NCBI GenBank assembly: GCA_002730475.1
Contig: PCAG01000024.1
Location: forward strand, 1 to 9,234
Reading direction: 5' to 3'
Length of the DNA stretch: 9,234 nucleotides
From: Spirochaetales bacterium
Lineage (GTDB): Bacteria > Desulfobacterota_D > UBA1144
Every line of letters begins with the position of its first letter. The first letter of the stretch is position 1. Shown here in pieces: positions 1 to 7,047 of this stretch. The notes beneath the pieces were generated by a model that saw nothing but the letters and a program-made list of their open reading frames with translations, ran no database searches and had not been told where the DNA came from. A program made the translations under genes and the position numbers.

Positions 1-309
1 AAATCCCGTGTGGAAGTAAATAAATATGAGCGCAACCGCTTTAATAGAGCAGCATGCATTGAAATATTAGGGGATAGTTGCGTGGCCTGTGGTTTTAATT
101 TTGAGGAAACGTATGGGGCAATGGGGAAAGGCTTTATTCATGTGCACCACGTAAACCCTGTGTCAGAGATTGGGGCAGGATATAAGATTAACCCGGTCGA
201 GGATCTGATTCCGTTATGCCCAAATTGTCATGCGATGGTGCATAGGGAAAATCCTCCTTTAGATATCGATAAGCTGAAAAGCGTAAGGGCAAAACACAGC
301 AAAGATTAA
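1..309 (+). CDS. HNH endonuclease, McrA-like, C-terminal part (5' end outside window)
   Basis: The reading frame is open from base 1 to a TAA at 307-309. Residues before the in-frame GTG at 10 (K-S-R) continue the family pattern, so the gene starts upstream and only about 102 codons are visible. The visible part is a complete HNH nuclease domain: a CVAC zinc pair, then IHVHH with the catalytic histidines, an N-P-V-E-D-L segment with the HNH asparagine, and CPNCHAMVH with the second zinc pair and the last histidine. This pattern matches the C-terminal domain of McrA-like type IV restriction enzymes, which cut modified DNA; ScoMcrA of Streptomyces cuts phosphorothioated and methylated DNA. Substrate choice is set by the N-terminal domain, which is not visible, so specificity cannot be read here. 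The gene points towards the dnd operon. It could also be a plain HNH nuclease of unknown target. Confidence 0.88.
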   Translation, partial: KSRVEVNKYERNRFNRAACIEILGDSCVACGFNFEETYGAMGKGFIHVHHVNPVSEIGAGYKINPVEDLIPLCPNCHAMVHRENPPLDIDKLKSVRAKHSKD

Positions 310-339
310 ATTCCTGATTTGGCAAGGCCATTGTCGGTA

Positions 340-522
340 CTAGGCTGAGTTCAGGTCATACCCATCCAGCATATTCTTAAGTGTCTCATCAAACTTTCCG
401 CGCTGGATCTGCTGTGGGGGTTTTGTGGGGTTTGAATCTACTCCCGTAAATATCCCGAACGGATCATCCAAAAGTGTGTTAAAGCTAAGTAATCTGGAGT
501 CTGCTAGGAATAACCACAGCAT
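340..522 (-). pseudogene. Unidentified 60-codon reading frame, possible gene remnant
   Basis: A frame of 60 codons runs from an ATG at 522 to a TAG at 340. I do not recognise it. Its C-terminal two thirds look protein-like (DDPFGIF, then a KPPQQ linker, then QRGKFDETLKNMLDG), with a hydrophilic, helix-prone end. The N-terminal part is less convincing. The ATG has no Shine-Dalgarno sequence, and the frame is closed by a TGA at 538-540 just upstream, with no other usable start. It could be the 3' end of a larger gene whose front was lost during assembly of the island, a small real gene, or chance. It lies between the convergent HNH gene and dndE. Confidence 0.2.
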
Positions 523-587
523 TAATACTGCTGTGCTTCATTTTGAATTGCCCAGGAGTCAAAATAGAGATATTCAATCAATGCTCT

Positions 588-619
588 TGGCCTTAAGTAA
601 TGGAATTAGCTCAAGGCTA
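588..619. repeat. Inverted repeat
   Basis: GCCTTAAG at 590-597 can pair with CTCAAGGC at 610-617 with one mismatch, around a 12-base loop. A G-T and a T-A pair extend it by two. There is no T tail in either direction, so it is not an obvious terminator. It is one of four inverted repeats within about 150 bases downstream of dndE. Confidence 0.3.
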
Positions 620-620
620 T

Positions 621-655
621 GAAAAATAAAGGGTGGGATGCTTTAGAGCCCTTTA
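621..655 (-). terminator. Likely intrinsic terminator of the dndBCDE operon
   Basis: Read on the minus strand, TAAAGGG (655-649) pairs perfectly with CCCTTTA (633-627) around a 15-base loop and is followed at once by TTTTTC (626-621). A GGG/CCC core stem with a T run is the normal layout of a Rho-independent terminator. It sits about 115 bases past the dndE stop and would end transcripts before they run into the convergent HNH gene. The long loop and 7-bp stem make it a weak to moderate terminator. Efficiency is not shown by sequence alone. Confidence 0.5.
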
Positions 656-663
656 AGTTGGCC

Positions 664-699
664 GACAAAGTTCTCCAGGCCCAATATTTGGGCGTTGTC
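664..699. repeat. Nested inverted repeat
   Basis: GCCCAA (679-684) and TTGGGC (688-693) form a perfect 6-bp stem around TAT. Outside it, GACAA (664-668) can pair with TTGTC (695-699), leaving a one-sided bulge of about 10 bases. No T run follows in either direction. It lies in the gene-free stretch between dndE and the HNH gene. It may be part of a structured 3' transcript or an old recombination site; neither is shown. Confidence 0.35.
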
Positions 700-723
700 A
701 GAATGGAATAGTAAGAATGACAA

Positions 724-739
724 TTGAGGCGAAGCTCAA
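724..739. repeat. Short inverted repeat just past dndE
   Basis: TTGAG (724-728) and CTCAA (735-739) flank GCGAAG. The loop contains C-GAA-G, a form known to fold into a very stable small DNA/RNA hairpin. It begins about 30 bases after the dndE stop codon. It could protect the 3' end of the dnd mRNA. No T tail follows it on the dnd strand. Confidence 0.3.
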
Positions 740-769
740 AAATATGGAGTAGTGTGGTGAAGCTTGTTG

Positions 770-1132
770 CTAATTTGAAATCAACGCGCAAAGGTCTAGT
801 GGTTCTCTGACTCGGCTATTTAAGTAAGAAATTCCTCTATGGAGATGAATTCTAAACCACGTTAAATGATCTTCCTCTGAGAGCCCATCGACAATCAATC
901 TTTGTCTTAACAAGCAGGCGTAAACTTCCTCTAACTGCCCACTAAACGTCTTCCAAGTCATTTCCACGTTGCTGTCAGTAGGTATTTCTTCAAAAGGGGG
1001 AATGGAGGCATCTGAGAGCGATAAGCAATACGCCCATCTACAGAGAGTATGCCAGTTGTCGATACCTGTTTTTCTTTTCAAATGGGCTAGCTGCTGCTTA
1101 CCCTTCTCCGATATACGAACAGTTTCAATCAT
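770..1132 (-). CDS. dndE: DndE, DNA phosphorothioation protein
   Basis: A small cytoplasmic protein of the phosphorothioation complex. Family members form tetramers that bind nicked double-stranded DNA and are needed, with DndC and DndD, for replacing a backbone oxygen by sulfur. The N-terminus (ETVRISEKGKQQL), the KRKTGIDNWHTLCRWAYCLSL stretch at about residues 19-39 (two cysteines, basic start) and the late HRGISYL are the family pattern. I chose the ATG at 1132, giving 120 residues. It starts the conserved block, has AAGGA just upstream (spacer very short), and lies 16 bases after the dndD stop. A longer start at 1195 would add 21 residues that overlap dndD, lack a Shine-Dalgarno sequence and are not conserved as far as I recall. 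It is the last gene of dndBCDE, followed by a likely terminator at 621-655. Confidence 0.92.
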   Translation of the reverse strand: MIETVRISEKGKQQLAHLKRKTGIDNWHTLCRWAYCLSLSDASIPPFEEIPTDSNVEMTWKTFSGQLEEVYACLLRQRLIVDGLSEEDHLTWFRIHLHRGISYLNSRVREPLDLCALISN

Positions 1133-1148
1133 TTCCTTGATCCCATTT

Positions 1149-3116
1149 TCAAAAATACCCAGGATTAATCGTTGATGTCTTCTTGGAATCGTCATACTGA
1201 ATATGGTATTCCTTCCCTATAGACGGCTCCAATTCATCTCTATACTGACGGTCAATTTCCTCGTCAGTTGATAGAAGTATCATTTGATGACTGGCTACTG
1301 GGAAGTAGTTATTTAGCAATTGACTTCGATGGTTGCTGTCAAGCCTGCCAAGAGGGGTGTCAATGATTACTGGCAATGTTTTCTCAGATGCTTTTCCTAA
1401 GCCCCAAAGAATCGAAATAGCTAACAGTTGACGTTCTCCTGCGGAGAGTCTGTCAGGTGGGAGCGTGCTATCATCATTCCCAATAACCACTAAAGCGAAG
1501 CTGTCAGGGCAAATTCTTATACCCTTAATGAGATCATCCTTTCTTAACAGTAATTGAAAGCTATCCCGAATTAAGTTTTCTAGCCGTTCTATGTGTTTAC
1601 CAATTAGTCTAATTTTGTATTTGTTTAGCAAATCTTGGACCCTCTCACTCCTCCTGATAATTTTTTTGTTGATGTCACTTCGAGATTTGGTGTCAATTTG
1701 ATCTTTAAATAGTCTCGAAATCTCCATCTTTTTGGAATCAATAGACTTTTGATTTTCTGCTATCAGCCTCTCCATTCCCTTCATCTCTGCTAATATAAGC
1801 TCAATTTCGTTGGTACTGGCGAGTAACTGAGTTGCGACTTCACTGAGAAGCTCCTCGTCAGGAATAGTCGATATTAATCGTGTAACGGAAGTTAATTTTT
1901 CATCCATTGTAGAATAGGTTTCATAGAGTTTTTTTGCACTGCTTTGCAGGTCTGCAAAGTAAGATGGCGTAAAAGGCAGGAGTGTTAGTGAGTCAACATT
2001 CAGCGGAGTTTCTTTTTTTGCCTCTTGGCCTCTGCTTATTCTATCTTCCTCCAGTATCGTTCTTAGCGCCTTTCTGAGGCCTTCGCTCTTTGGATGATTC
2101 TCAAATTTCGCCAGAATTTCTTCATCTCGAGCTTCCAATCCATTAAGTAATTCTCTACTGCTAATAGCCTTTGCTTCGTTTGCAGACTGCTTTTTCGCGC
2201 ACTGCAAAAGGTCTTGTACGAGAAGTAGGGGACTTTCTCCTTCTGCAAATTTACCAATATCCGTTTTTGCTTGCTGAAGTTGGTCTTTTAACTGTCGTAA
2301 AGTATTCTCATGAGATTCTCTTTGGTCATAAAGTTCACCACCCAAGTTCTTGTATCGATCTCTATATTCACGCTCTGCATTTCTCTGACTATCCAGCTTT
2401 GTATTCTTGCTTGCCAGGCTGCTTTGGAGCTGGCTTCGATTCTTCCTAAGCAGAGAAAGCTCGTCTTCTAAAGATTTGAGCTTTGATGAACTCTTTCTAT
2501 CCAACTCTTCTGTGTCTTTTCGGAGATTGATCGTACGAAGATCTGTACCAAGCTTGTCGATCAGCCCGAGACCTAGAAGTGAGTATATTCCCGTTCGTAT
2601 GATTCGGCTCGAGCTTTCCGCGTTTGCGAGCTCCTCAATTTTCTCCCCATCGAAGAAGAAAAGCTCAGAAACATCTCGGGGAATAAACTCATCAACAGCA
2701 CTGTACCATTCTCGAGAGAGCAAATCGTCGAACTCACCATTTCTAAATATGACAACGGTTTCTTTTATGCCTTTTTTCTGATGTTTCCAGCTTCGCTGAA
2801 CGTTATACCTATCTTCTGTCTCTCCGTTGTCAAAGACGAATTCAAGCTCTAACCGCGCTGATGAGTTGTCCTCCACATATTTGTTAATCGATTCTGCCAA
2901 ATATTCCTCATAGCCAAGATCTTTCCGGTTTGAGCATCGAGCAAACTTCCCATAAAGTACAAGCTGTAGCGCATCAAGAAACGTGGTTTTGCCACCGCCA
3001 TTGAGACCTCCAAATAGAACAATAGATTTTTTTGGGGACACAGGTCTCAGGTCAATGGTGTGGCACCCGCGATAGATGCCGAAGTTTTCCAGTTCCAATC
3101 TATGAAATGAAATCAT
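1149..3116 (-). CDS. dndD: DndD, SMC/Rad50-like ATPase for DNA phosphorothioation
   Basis: A 655-residue ABC-type ATPase, the usual DndD length. Residues 1-60 hold the N-terminal half of the nucleotide site, with Walker A GGLNGGGKTT at 36-45. FFFDGEKI at 153-160 is typical of DndD. Residues of about 205-510 are mostly charged heptad-like helices interrupted by less regular segments, giving a coiled-coil arm. No CxxC zinc hook of Rad50 type is seen. The C-terminal half has the ABC signature LSAGERQ at 557-563, Walker B LPVIIDTPLGRLD at 581-593 and an S-T-D-E-E switch segment near 616-620. The Walker B aspartate is followed by T-P rather than the usual catalytic glutamate, a pattern I believe is shared by the family. 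The protein is thought to supply ATP energy or alter DNA structure while sulfur is inserted. It lies 15 bases after dndC; AGGGAG and GGGGA precede the ATG. Confidence 0.97.
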   Translation of the reverse strand: MISFHRLELENFGIYRGCHTIDLRPVSPKKSIVLFGGLNGGGKTTFLDALQLVLYGKFARCSNRKDLGYEEYLAESINKYVEDNSSARLELEFVFDNGETEDRYNVQRSWKHQKKGIKETVVIFRNGEFDDLLSREWYSAVDEFIPRDVSELFFFDGEKIEELANAESSSRIIRTGIYSLLGLGLIDKLGTDLRTINLRKDTEELDRKSSSKLKSLEDELSLLRKNRSQLQSSLASKNTKLDSQRNAEREYRDRYKNLGGELYDQRESHENTLRQLKDQLQQAKTDIGKFAEGESPLLLVQDLLQCAKKQSANEAKAISSRELLNGLEARDEEILAKFENHPKSEGLRKALRTILEEDRISRGQEAKKETPLNVDSLTLLPFTPSYFADLQSSAKKLYETYSTMDEKLTSVTRLISTIPDEELLSEVATQLLASTNEIELILAEMKGMERLIAENQKSIDSKKMEISRLFKDQIDTKSRSDINKKIIRRSERVQDLLNKYKIRLIGKHIERLENLIRDSFQLLLRKDDLIKGIRICPDSFALVVIGNDDSTLPPDRLSAGERQLLAISILWGLGKASEKTLPVIIDTPLGRLDSNHRSQLLNNYFPVASHQMILLSTDEEIDRQYRDELEPSIGKEYHIQYDDSKKTSTINPGYF

Positions 3117-3131
3117 TTCCCCGATGTCTCC

Positions 3132-4718
3132 CTAAGAACCCATTGCATCTTTAAATAACATGTTATCTTCTAGTGGCTCGTTTTCTAGGTAATCATTGAT
3201 TTGATCACTGCTATTCTTTTTGGCTAATGCAAAACTTAGTGCTTCTTTCTCGGAATCAAAAACATACTTTTGTAAAACACTACCGAGCTGTGTGAAAAGC
3301 TTCGAGCGTCTGACCATGGTTCGGTATTGGTACTCTACATGGATCAGGTTTCTTATAAGCTCGTAGTGGGAGTTAGCAACTTCTTCGTCGCCAAATTCTT
3401 CTTTGCAAATATCGAATAGTAACTGCATATCTCCGGTTTTGAATGTATGGCTCATATCCAATTCTGAGCCAGGATATGATTTTCCGGCAATATTCCCATA
3501 GATCTTAGGGACAAGGTCTTCGATTTCATGTTTCTCAATTACCCAAATGCGACGAATTTCTTGAATCTCCTCCAATGAAATAAGCTGTAGGTCCTTAATG
3601 GCTTTAGGAGCATTTTGTCTTGCGATACGTTCTGCTTTAAGCACTGCTTCCAATAATTGGGCACGATAGCTCTGTTTGTATGGACCATGGACTAACCGAT
3701 CATTGTGCAGTGTGAGTGATCCGTTCATTCTTCGAAATTCTCTGAGATCCCGTTCAAGATCTATTTTTTTATTCTTCTGCTCAAGATTTGGATCAGTGAT
3801 ATCAAGCCACTTGGTTCGTAGTTCGAGTAGTGGGAGCATCCACTCTTTCTCGGCATCATTCATTATCATGGCAGTCATTGACTTGTCTTCGCCAACTAGT
3901 GTGCAGACAAAACAACCGAAGCGACTATCTCCACAACTTGGTGTGCTCGTGTCGACCACAATTGGGCACTCACCATCTTCCGTCGCATCGGAGTACATCG
4001 CCTGTAGATGCTTGTTACTTACTCCCCAAGAGTTTTTGTCCTGGTGAAGGAATTGCCATACATCATCGTTTTGCCATTCAGAGATAGGCGTGTAGACCCA
4101 AACTCGGTCTAACTCTTTGTTCTTGTTGAGTAGGCTCCTGGTGCTGCCTTGTTCATACTTCTTCATGTTTGCAGCCCGGGCAGAACTTTCTGCTTTTCGC
4201 GTGCCCAGCACGAGAATAGCCTCGCCGGACTTGTTTACTATTTCGGAAATAAACTTATTTGAAGGGGCAATCTTTAGCCTACTTGTGCACCACCTGAATT
4301 TAGGGCGGGGAGCAGGATAGCCTTTTCCAATGAGATTGACCCAAAACCTATCCTTCACTTCTGGAGTAAGTCGGTGGGCCTTAATGGGTAAATCTTGTTC
4401 AGCAGCCGCTTCATTGAGCAAATCGAGCGCTTTTTCCACCCATAAAGCCACAATAGGATTCTCGACTAGGGTATCGGTGCTGATGACGTGAACAGTCTTA
4501 TGCTGTTTCTTTTTGGGGAGCTCTGAAAGTGCTTTCCATACTATTTGCAGTGTTGCGGTAGAATCTTTCCCGCCGCTATACCCAACCACCCAGGGGATAT
4601 CATCGGCTAAGTACAAGTCTTTTGTCTGTTGGACAAGATTAGCTATTGTGTCTTGGTAGCCGTACTGCCTAAATATGGTCTTTCTGTCTTTTTTGTCACT
4701 GGCAATTCTCTTAGCCAT
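3132..4718 (-). CDS. dndC: DndC, PAPS-reductase-like sulfurtransferase for DNA phosphorothioation
   Basis: A 528-residue cytoplasmic enzyme of the adenine nucleotide alpha-hydrolase/PAPS reductase superfamily. The PP-loop SGGKDST at residues 48-54 binds ATP and in this family has pyrophosphatase activity; the preceding WVVGY is typical. FRWCTSRLK around Cys144 and a cluster of Cys251, Cys262, Cys269 and Cys272 (CF-VC at the end) are candidates for the 4Fe-4S cluster that DndA helps assemble in studied DndC proteins. Residues from about 320 are the DndC-specific helical C-terminal part. The enzyme passes sulfur, mobilised by DndA, to the DNA backbone. Its ATG overlaps the end of dndB by 8 bases, with GGGG six bases upstream, suggesting coupled translation. 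All key residues expected for an active enzyme are present. Confidence 0.97.
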   Translation of the reverse strand: MAKRIASDKKDRKTIFRQYGYQDTIANLVQQTKDLYLADDIPWVVGYSGGKDSTATLQIVWKALSELPKKKQHKTVHVISTDTLVENPIVALWVEKALDLLNEAAAEQDLPIKAHRLTPEVKDRFWVNLIGKGYPAPRPKFRWCTSRLKIAPSNKFISEIVNKSGEAILVLGTRKAESSARAANMKKYEQGSTRSLLNKNKELDRVWVYTPISEWQNDDVWQFLHQDKNSWGVSNKHLQAMYSDATEDGECPIVVDTSTPSCGDSRFGCFVCTLVGEDKSMTAMIMNDAEKEWMLPLLELRTKWLDITDPNLEQKNKKIDLERDLREFRRMNGSLTLHNDRLVHGPYKQSYRAQLLEAVLKAERIARQNAPKAIKDLQLISLEEIQEIRRIWVIEKHEIEDLVPKIYGNIAGKSYPGSELDMSHTFKTGDMQLLFDICKEEFGDEEVANSHYELIRNLIHVEYQYRTMVRRSKLFTQLGSVLQKYVFDSEKEALSFALAKKNSSDQINDYLENEPLEDNMLFKDAMGS

Positions 4719-5805
4719 GGTTACCCCGTTTGAGTGCTGCTTCTATTTGCTTTTCTTCTGGGCTCAACTTCAATCTGAGCCGCTTTTTCAGATAAGCTGC
4801 GGTTAACGCGACATTGTTTCCGCTTTTTTGCATATGCCCACCTGACATAGCTCTGCCTTCCCAGGCTTTGCTATTGCTCCTTCTCCAATCTATCTTTTTC
4901 AATAGTGCCAATTTCTCCTGTCGCTCAGCTTTAGGTAGGTCAAATAAGGCGTTTCCCATGACACCTAAAGCTTGTAGGAGAATGGCGTGACAGTGAACGA
5001 AATCTCGCCGAATCTCACCGGCAGTGACTTTTCCTTCCTTCGCCAACTTCCATTCTTGAATATGCTTGCCAGCCTCGTCCCAAAACTCGATGGAAACCTT
5101 AGCTGCTTGTTCAATGCTTTCCAATTGTCTGTTTTTTAGAAGAGCATTATTTGCATAATGTATAGCACTGAGTGTGAATAATTTCCTGGATCTGGTGGAT
5201 AAAGCTGACTTCTCCATTTCAACAAGGTCACCAAATGCTTCAGATTTGATCGCTAACAGTTTAGTAATTTGGGCGCTATCGTCTCTGTGATCATAGAGGA
5301 GACCTAGGGATTTGCTGGGGCGAACGGCATAGCGGTTTAGATCGGCGAACATTTGCTGGCAGCGTTTAAGCCCTTTATCTACAAAAAACACTACTGAAAT
5401 CGTTTCATCGCCAAGGCGAGGTTCTGCTTTTAAAGCCTCAGTGATTGCGGCACGTCGATGTTGTCCATCATTGATGATGAATTGCGAATTCATATCGATT
5501 TTGAGAGTGCCAATACGGCTGATTTCCCCATCTGCTCCATATGGCTGAAAATCCACCTTGCCGTCAATTGAGGCAGTAATGGCCGAAAACACATAGTCTT
5601 TAGGATTCTCAACTAAATATTGAGACATGTCCGGAATTCGATTCTTATTGAGTATGCGTTGGGCCCGTAGCTCTGGAACCAGCTCCTCATCATCGAAGGT
5701 AAATAGCCTAGGAATCAGCTTCAAGGGGCACATGGAGGTATAATATTCTCTGCCCGCCTGAATCCCTCTTATGGCTGGAAAAACGTACTCGAAAGCAGTG
5801 CTCAT
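4711..5805 (-). CDS. dndB: DndB, DGQHR-domain regulator of the dnd operon
   Basis: Family knowledge: DndB is not essential for sulfur insertion. In Salmonella it represses the dnd operon by binding its promoter, and its loss raises modification. The sequence shows the N-terminal block FEYVFPAIRGIQAGREYY (residues 5-22), DGQHR at 113-117 and FADLNRYAVRPSK at 153-165, all DndB/DGQHR hallmarks. I chose the ATG at 5805 (364 residues) because the conserved family N-terminus begins there. A frame continues upstream to an ATG at 5871, but those 22 residues (rich in His, Asn and Thr) look non-coding and would start upstream of the likely transcription start. There is no clear Shine-Dalgarno sequence before 5805. 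First gene of dndBCDE, divergent from dndA, and its end overlaps dndC by 8 bases. Confidence 0.95.
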   Translation of the reverse strand: MSTAFEYVFPAIRGIQAGREYYTSMCPLKLIPRLFTFDDEELVPELRAQRILNKNRIPDMSQYLVENPKDYVFSAITASIDGKVDFQPYGADGEISRIGTLKIDMNSQFIINDGQHRRAAITEALKAEPRLGDETISVVFFVDKGLKRCQQMFADLNRYAVRPSKSLGLLYDHRDDSAQITKLLAIKSEAFGDLVEMEKSALSTRSRKLFTLSAIHYANNALLKNRQLESIEQAAKVSIEFWDEAGKHIQEWKLAKEGKVTAGEIRRDFVHCHAILLQALGVMGNALFDLPKAERQEKLALLKKIDWRRSNSKAWEGRAMSGGHMQKSGNNVALTAAYLKKRLRLKLSPEEKQIEAALKRGNHG

Positions 5806-5838
5806 ACTATTTGTGTTTTCATGATGTGTATGTATGTA

Positions 5839-5847
5839 TGCTAATAT
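5839..5847 (+). promoter_or_regulatory. Candidate extended -10 promoter for dndA
   Basis: TGCTAATAT reads as an extended -10 element (TG, one base, then TAATAT, four of six against consensus). No good -35 is present, as is usual for extended -10 promoters. It would start transcription near 5854, about 40 bases before the dndA ATG. It overlaps the -10 proposed for dndB on the other strand, so the two promoters would compete and could share one regulator. Confidence 0.3.
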
Positions 5848-5872
5848 ACAAACAACGTTCTCAACATGCAAA
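5843..5872 (-). promoter_or_regulatory. Candidate dndBCDE promoter
   Basis: On the minus strand, TATATT (5848-5843) matches five of six bases of a sigma-70 -10 box. TTTGCA (5872-5867) lies 18 bases upstream as a weak -35 (four of six). Transcription would begin near 5836, about 30 bases before the dndB ATG at 5805 and downstream of the alternative ATG at 5871. Both boxes fall inside or at the edge of the two direct repeats at 5843-5855 and 5863-5875, so a protein bound there would block polymerase. Box choice is inference. Confidence 0.4.
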
Positions 5873-5875
5873 CAA
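5843..5875. repeat. Two-copy direct repeat in the dndA-dndB intergenic region, candidate operator
   Basis: AATATACAAACAA at 5843-5855 and AACATGCAAACAA at 5863-5875 agree at 11 of 13 positions and start exactly 20 bases apart, close to two helical turns, so both would present the same DNA face. TGTAT-N6-ATACA (5835-5850), an inverted repeat, overlaps the first copy. Together they cover the proposed dndB promoter. The obvious candidate to bind here is DndB, by analogy with its repressor role in Salmonella; this is inference. Confidence 0.4.
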
Positions 5876-5894
5876 AACTTAACATTTATTCTCT

Positions 5895-7022
5895 ATGACC
5901 ATTTACCTCGATAATAATGCTACGACTCCCATGGAAACTGATGTGCGGGAGTTGGTTTCCCATTACATGAACCAGGAATTTGGAAATGCAGGTAGCCGGA
6001 CGCATGAGTATGGGCTTATCGCAAAAAAAGCAGTGGAGACCGCAAGAAGGCAAATCGCTGGAGTCGTAGAAGCTTCGCCAGACGAGGTCATTTTCACTAG
6101 TGGAGCCACCGAAAGTAACAATCTTGCTATCTTGGGATTGGCTGAACATCTCAAAGAAATTGGCAAGGATCATATTGTGACCAGCTCAATTGAGCACAAG
6201 GCTGTTCTCGAGCCTATCGAACACCTTGAAAAGCAGGGTTTTGCTGTCACTTATGTACAGCCCAGCCGCAATGGGAGTGTAGCTGTTGAGGATATGTTGG
6301 ATGCTCTGCGAGAAGATACAGGACTGGTCAGCATAATGGCGGTAAACAATGAAACCGGTGTAATTCAGCCAGTTTCTGAGATAGCAGAGGCATTGTCTGA
6401 TACTGATCTTTTTCTCCATGTGGACGCGGCTCAGGGTTTCGGTAAGTTGCTGACACCACTGGTGGAGCCAAGAATCGATCTTATCAGTGTGAGCGGTCAC
6501 AAAATCTATGGACCTAAAGGAGTCGGCGCTTTAATTGCACGCCGAAGAGACTACAAAAGCCCGCCTATTCAACCGCTCATGTTTGGCGGCGGGCAAGAAA
6601 AAGGTCTTCGCCCGGGAACATTACCAGTCCCTCTAATAGCCGGGCTAGGCTTAGCGGCTGAAATTGCAGTAAAGAAAAACAAGGAGTGGTGGATTCAATG
6701 TCAAACAGTAAAGAAGCAAGCAATTGAAGCCTTTGATGAGCTAGGCTCCCTGGTCCACGGAAGAGATGAAGCCATGCCAAACGTGATTAATATTAGTATT
6801 CCTGGAGTGGATTCTGAGGCAGCAATGGTAGCCTTAAAAGGAATAGCTGCAATTTCTAATGGATCGGCTTGTACTTCAAGTAGTTACACGCCTAGCCATG
6901 TGTTGACAGCAATGGGCCTGAGCGAGGATGAGATAGCGGGGGCACTGCGCATATCGTGGAATCACATGAAAGGCAAAATCCCGTGGAGTCAAATCAGTGA
7001 TGCGTTGAGAATTCTCATGTAA
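5895..7022 (+). CDS. dndA: DndA, cysteine desulfurase (sulfur donor for DNA phosphorothioation)
   Basis: A 375-residue PLP-dependent class V aminotransferase of the NifS/IscS type that converts cysteine to alanine and holds the sulfur as a persulfide. Visible: YLDNNATTP start (4-12), TSGATESNN (68-76), the EHKA histidine 101, VDAAQ with the PLP-contacting Asp177, the Schiff-base lysine K203 in SGHKIYGPKG, RPGT at 239-242, and the active-site Cys326 in NGSACTSS. GNAGSRTHEYG near 30-40 and the placement beside dndB mark it as DndA rather than a housekeeping IscS; no IscU or other isc genes are adjacent. It delivers sulfur to DndC and helps build its Fe-S cluster. The ATG is fixed by the conserved N-terminus, although TTTATTCTCT before it is not a Shine-Dalgarno sequence. 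It is transcribed divergently from dndB and convergently with the methyltransferase-like gene. Confidence 0.96.
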   Translation: MTIYLDNNATTPMETDVRELVSHYMNQEFGNAGSRTHEYGLIAKKAVETARRQIAGVVEASPDEVIFTSGATESNNLAILGLAEHLKEIGKDHIVTSSIEHKAVLEPIEHLEKQGFAVTYVQPSRNGSVAVEDMLDALREDTGLVSIMAVNNETGVIQPVSEIAEALSDTDLFLHVDAAQGFGKLLTPLVEPRIDLISVSGHKIYGPKGVGALIARRRDYKSPPIQPLMFGGGQEKGLRPGTLPVPLIAGLGLAAEIAVKKNKEWWIQCQTVKKQAIEAFDELGSLVHGRDEAMPNVINISIPGVDSEAAMVALKGIAAISNGSACTSSSYTPSHVLTAMGLSEDEIAGALRISWNHMKGKIPWSQISDALRILM

Positions 7023-7047
7023 TGGGTCGCTGACAAAAAATTGGGGT

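Noticed and set aside
425..622. Plus-strand 65-codon reading frame
   Set aside because: No recognisable pattern and no ribosome binding site; it overlaps the more protein-like minus-strand frame and the inverted repeats.
679..693. GCCCAA-TAT-TTGGGC as an integron attC site or terminator
   Set aside because: No GTTRRRY/RYYYAAC core pair is present and no T run follows in either direction.
1133..1195. 21-residue N-terminal extension of DndE overlapping dndD
   Set aside because: It overlaps the end of dndD by 47 bases, has no ribosome binding site, and the conserved part begins at 1132 after AAGGA.
1353..1376. DndD Walker B lacking the catalytic glutamate (D-T-P instead of D-E)
   Set aside because: I believe the IDTPLGRLD form is normal for the DndD family, so it is not a sign of inactivation here.
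2171..2781. Plus-strand reading frames of 92 and 124 codons inside dndD
   Set aside because: Serine- and leucine-rich shadows of the minus-strand dndD coding frame, whose motifs are unambiguous.
5806..5871. 22-residue N-terminal extension of DndB from the ATG at 5871
   Set aside because: The residues do not resemble DndB, the conserved N-terminus begins at the ATG at 5805, and the likely transcription start lies downstream of 5871.
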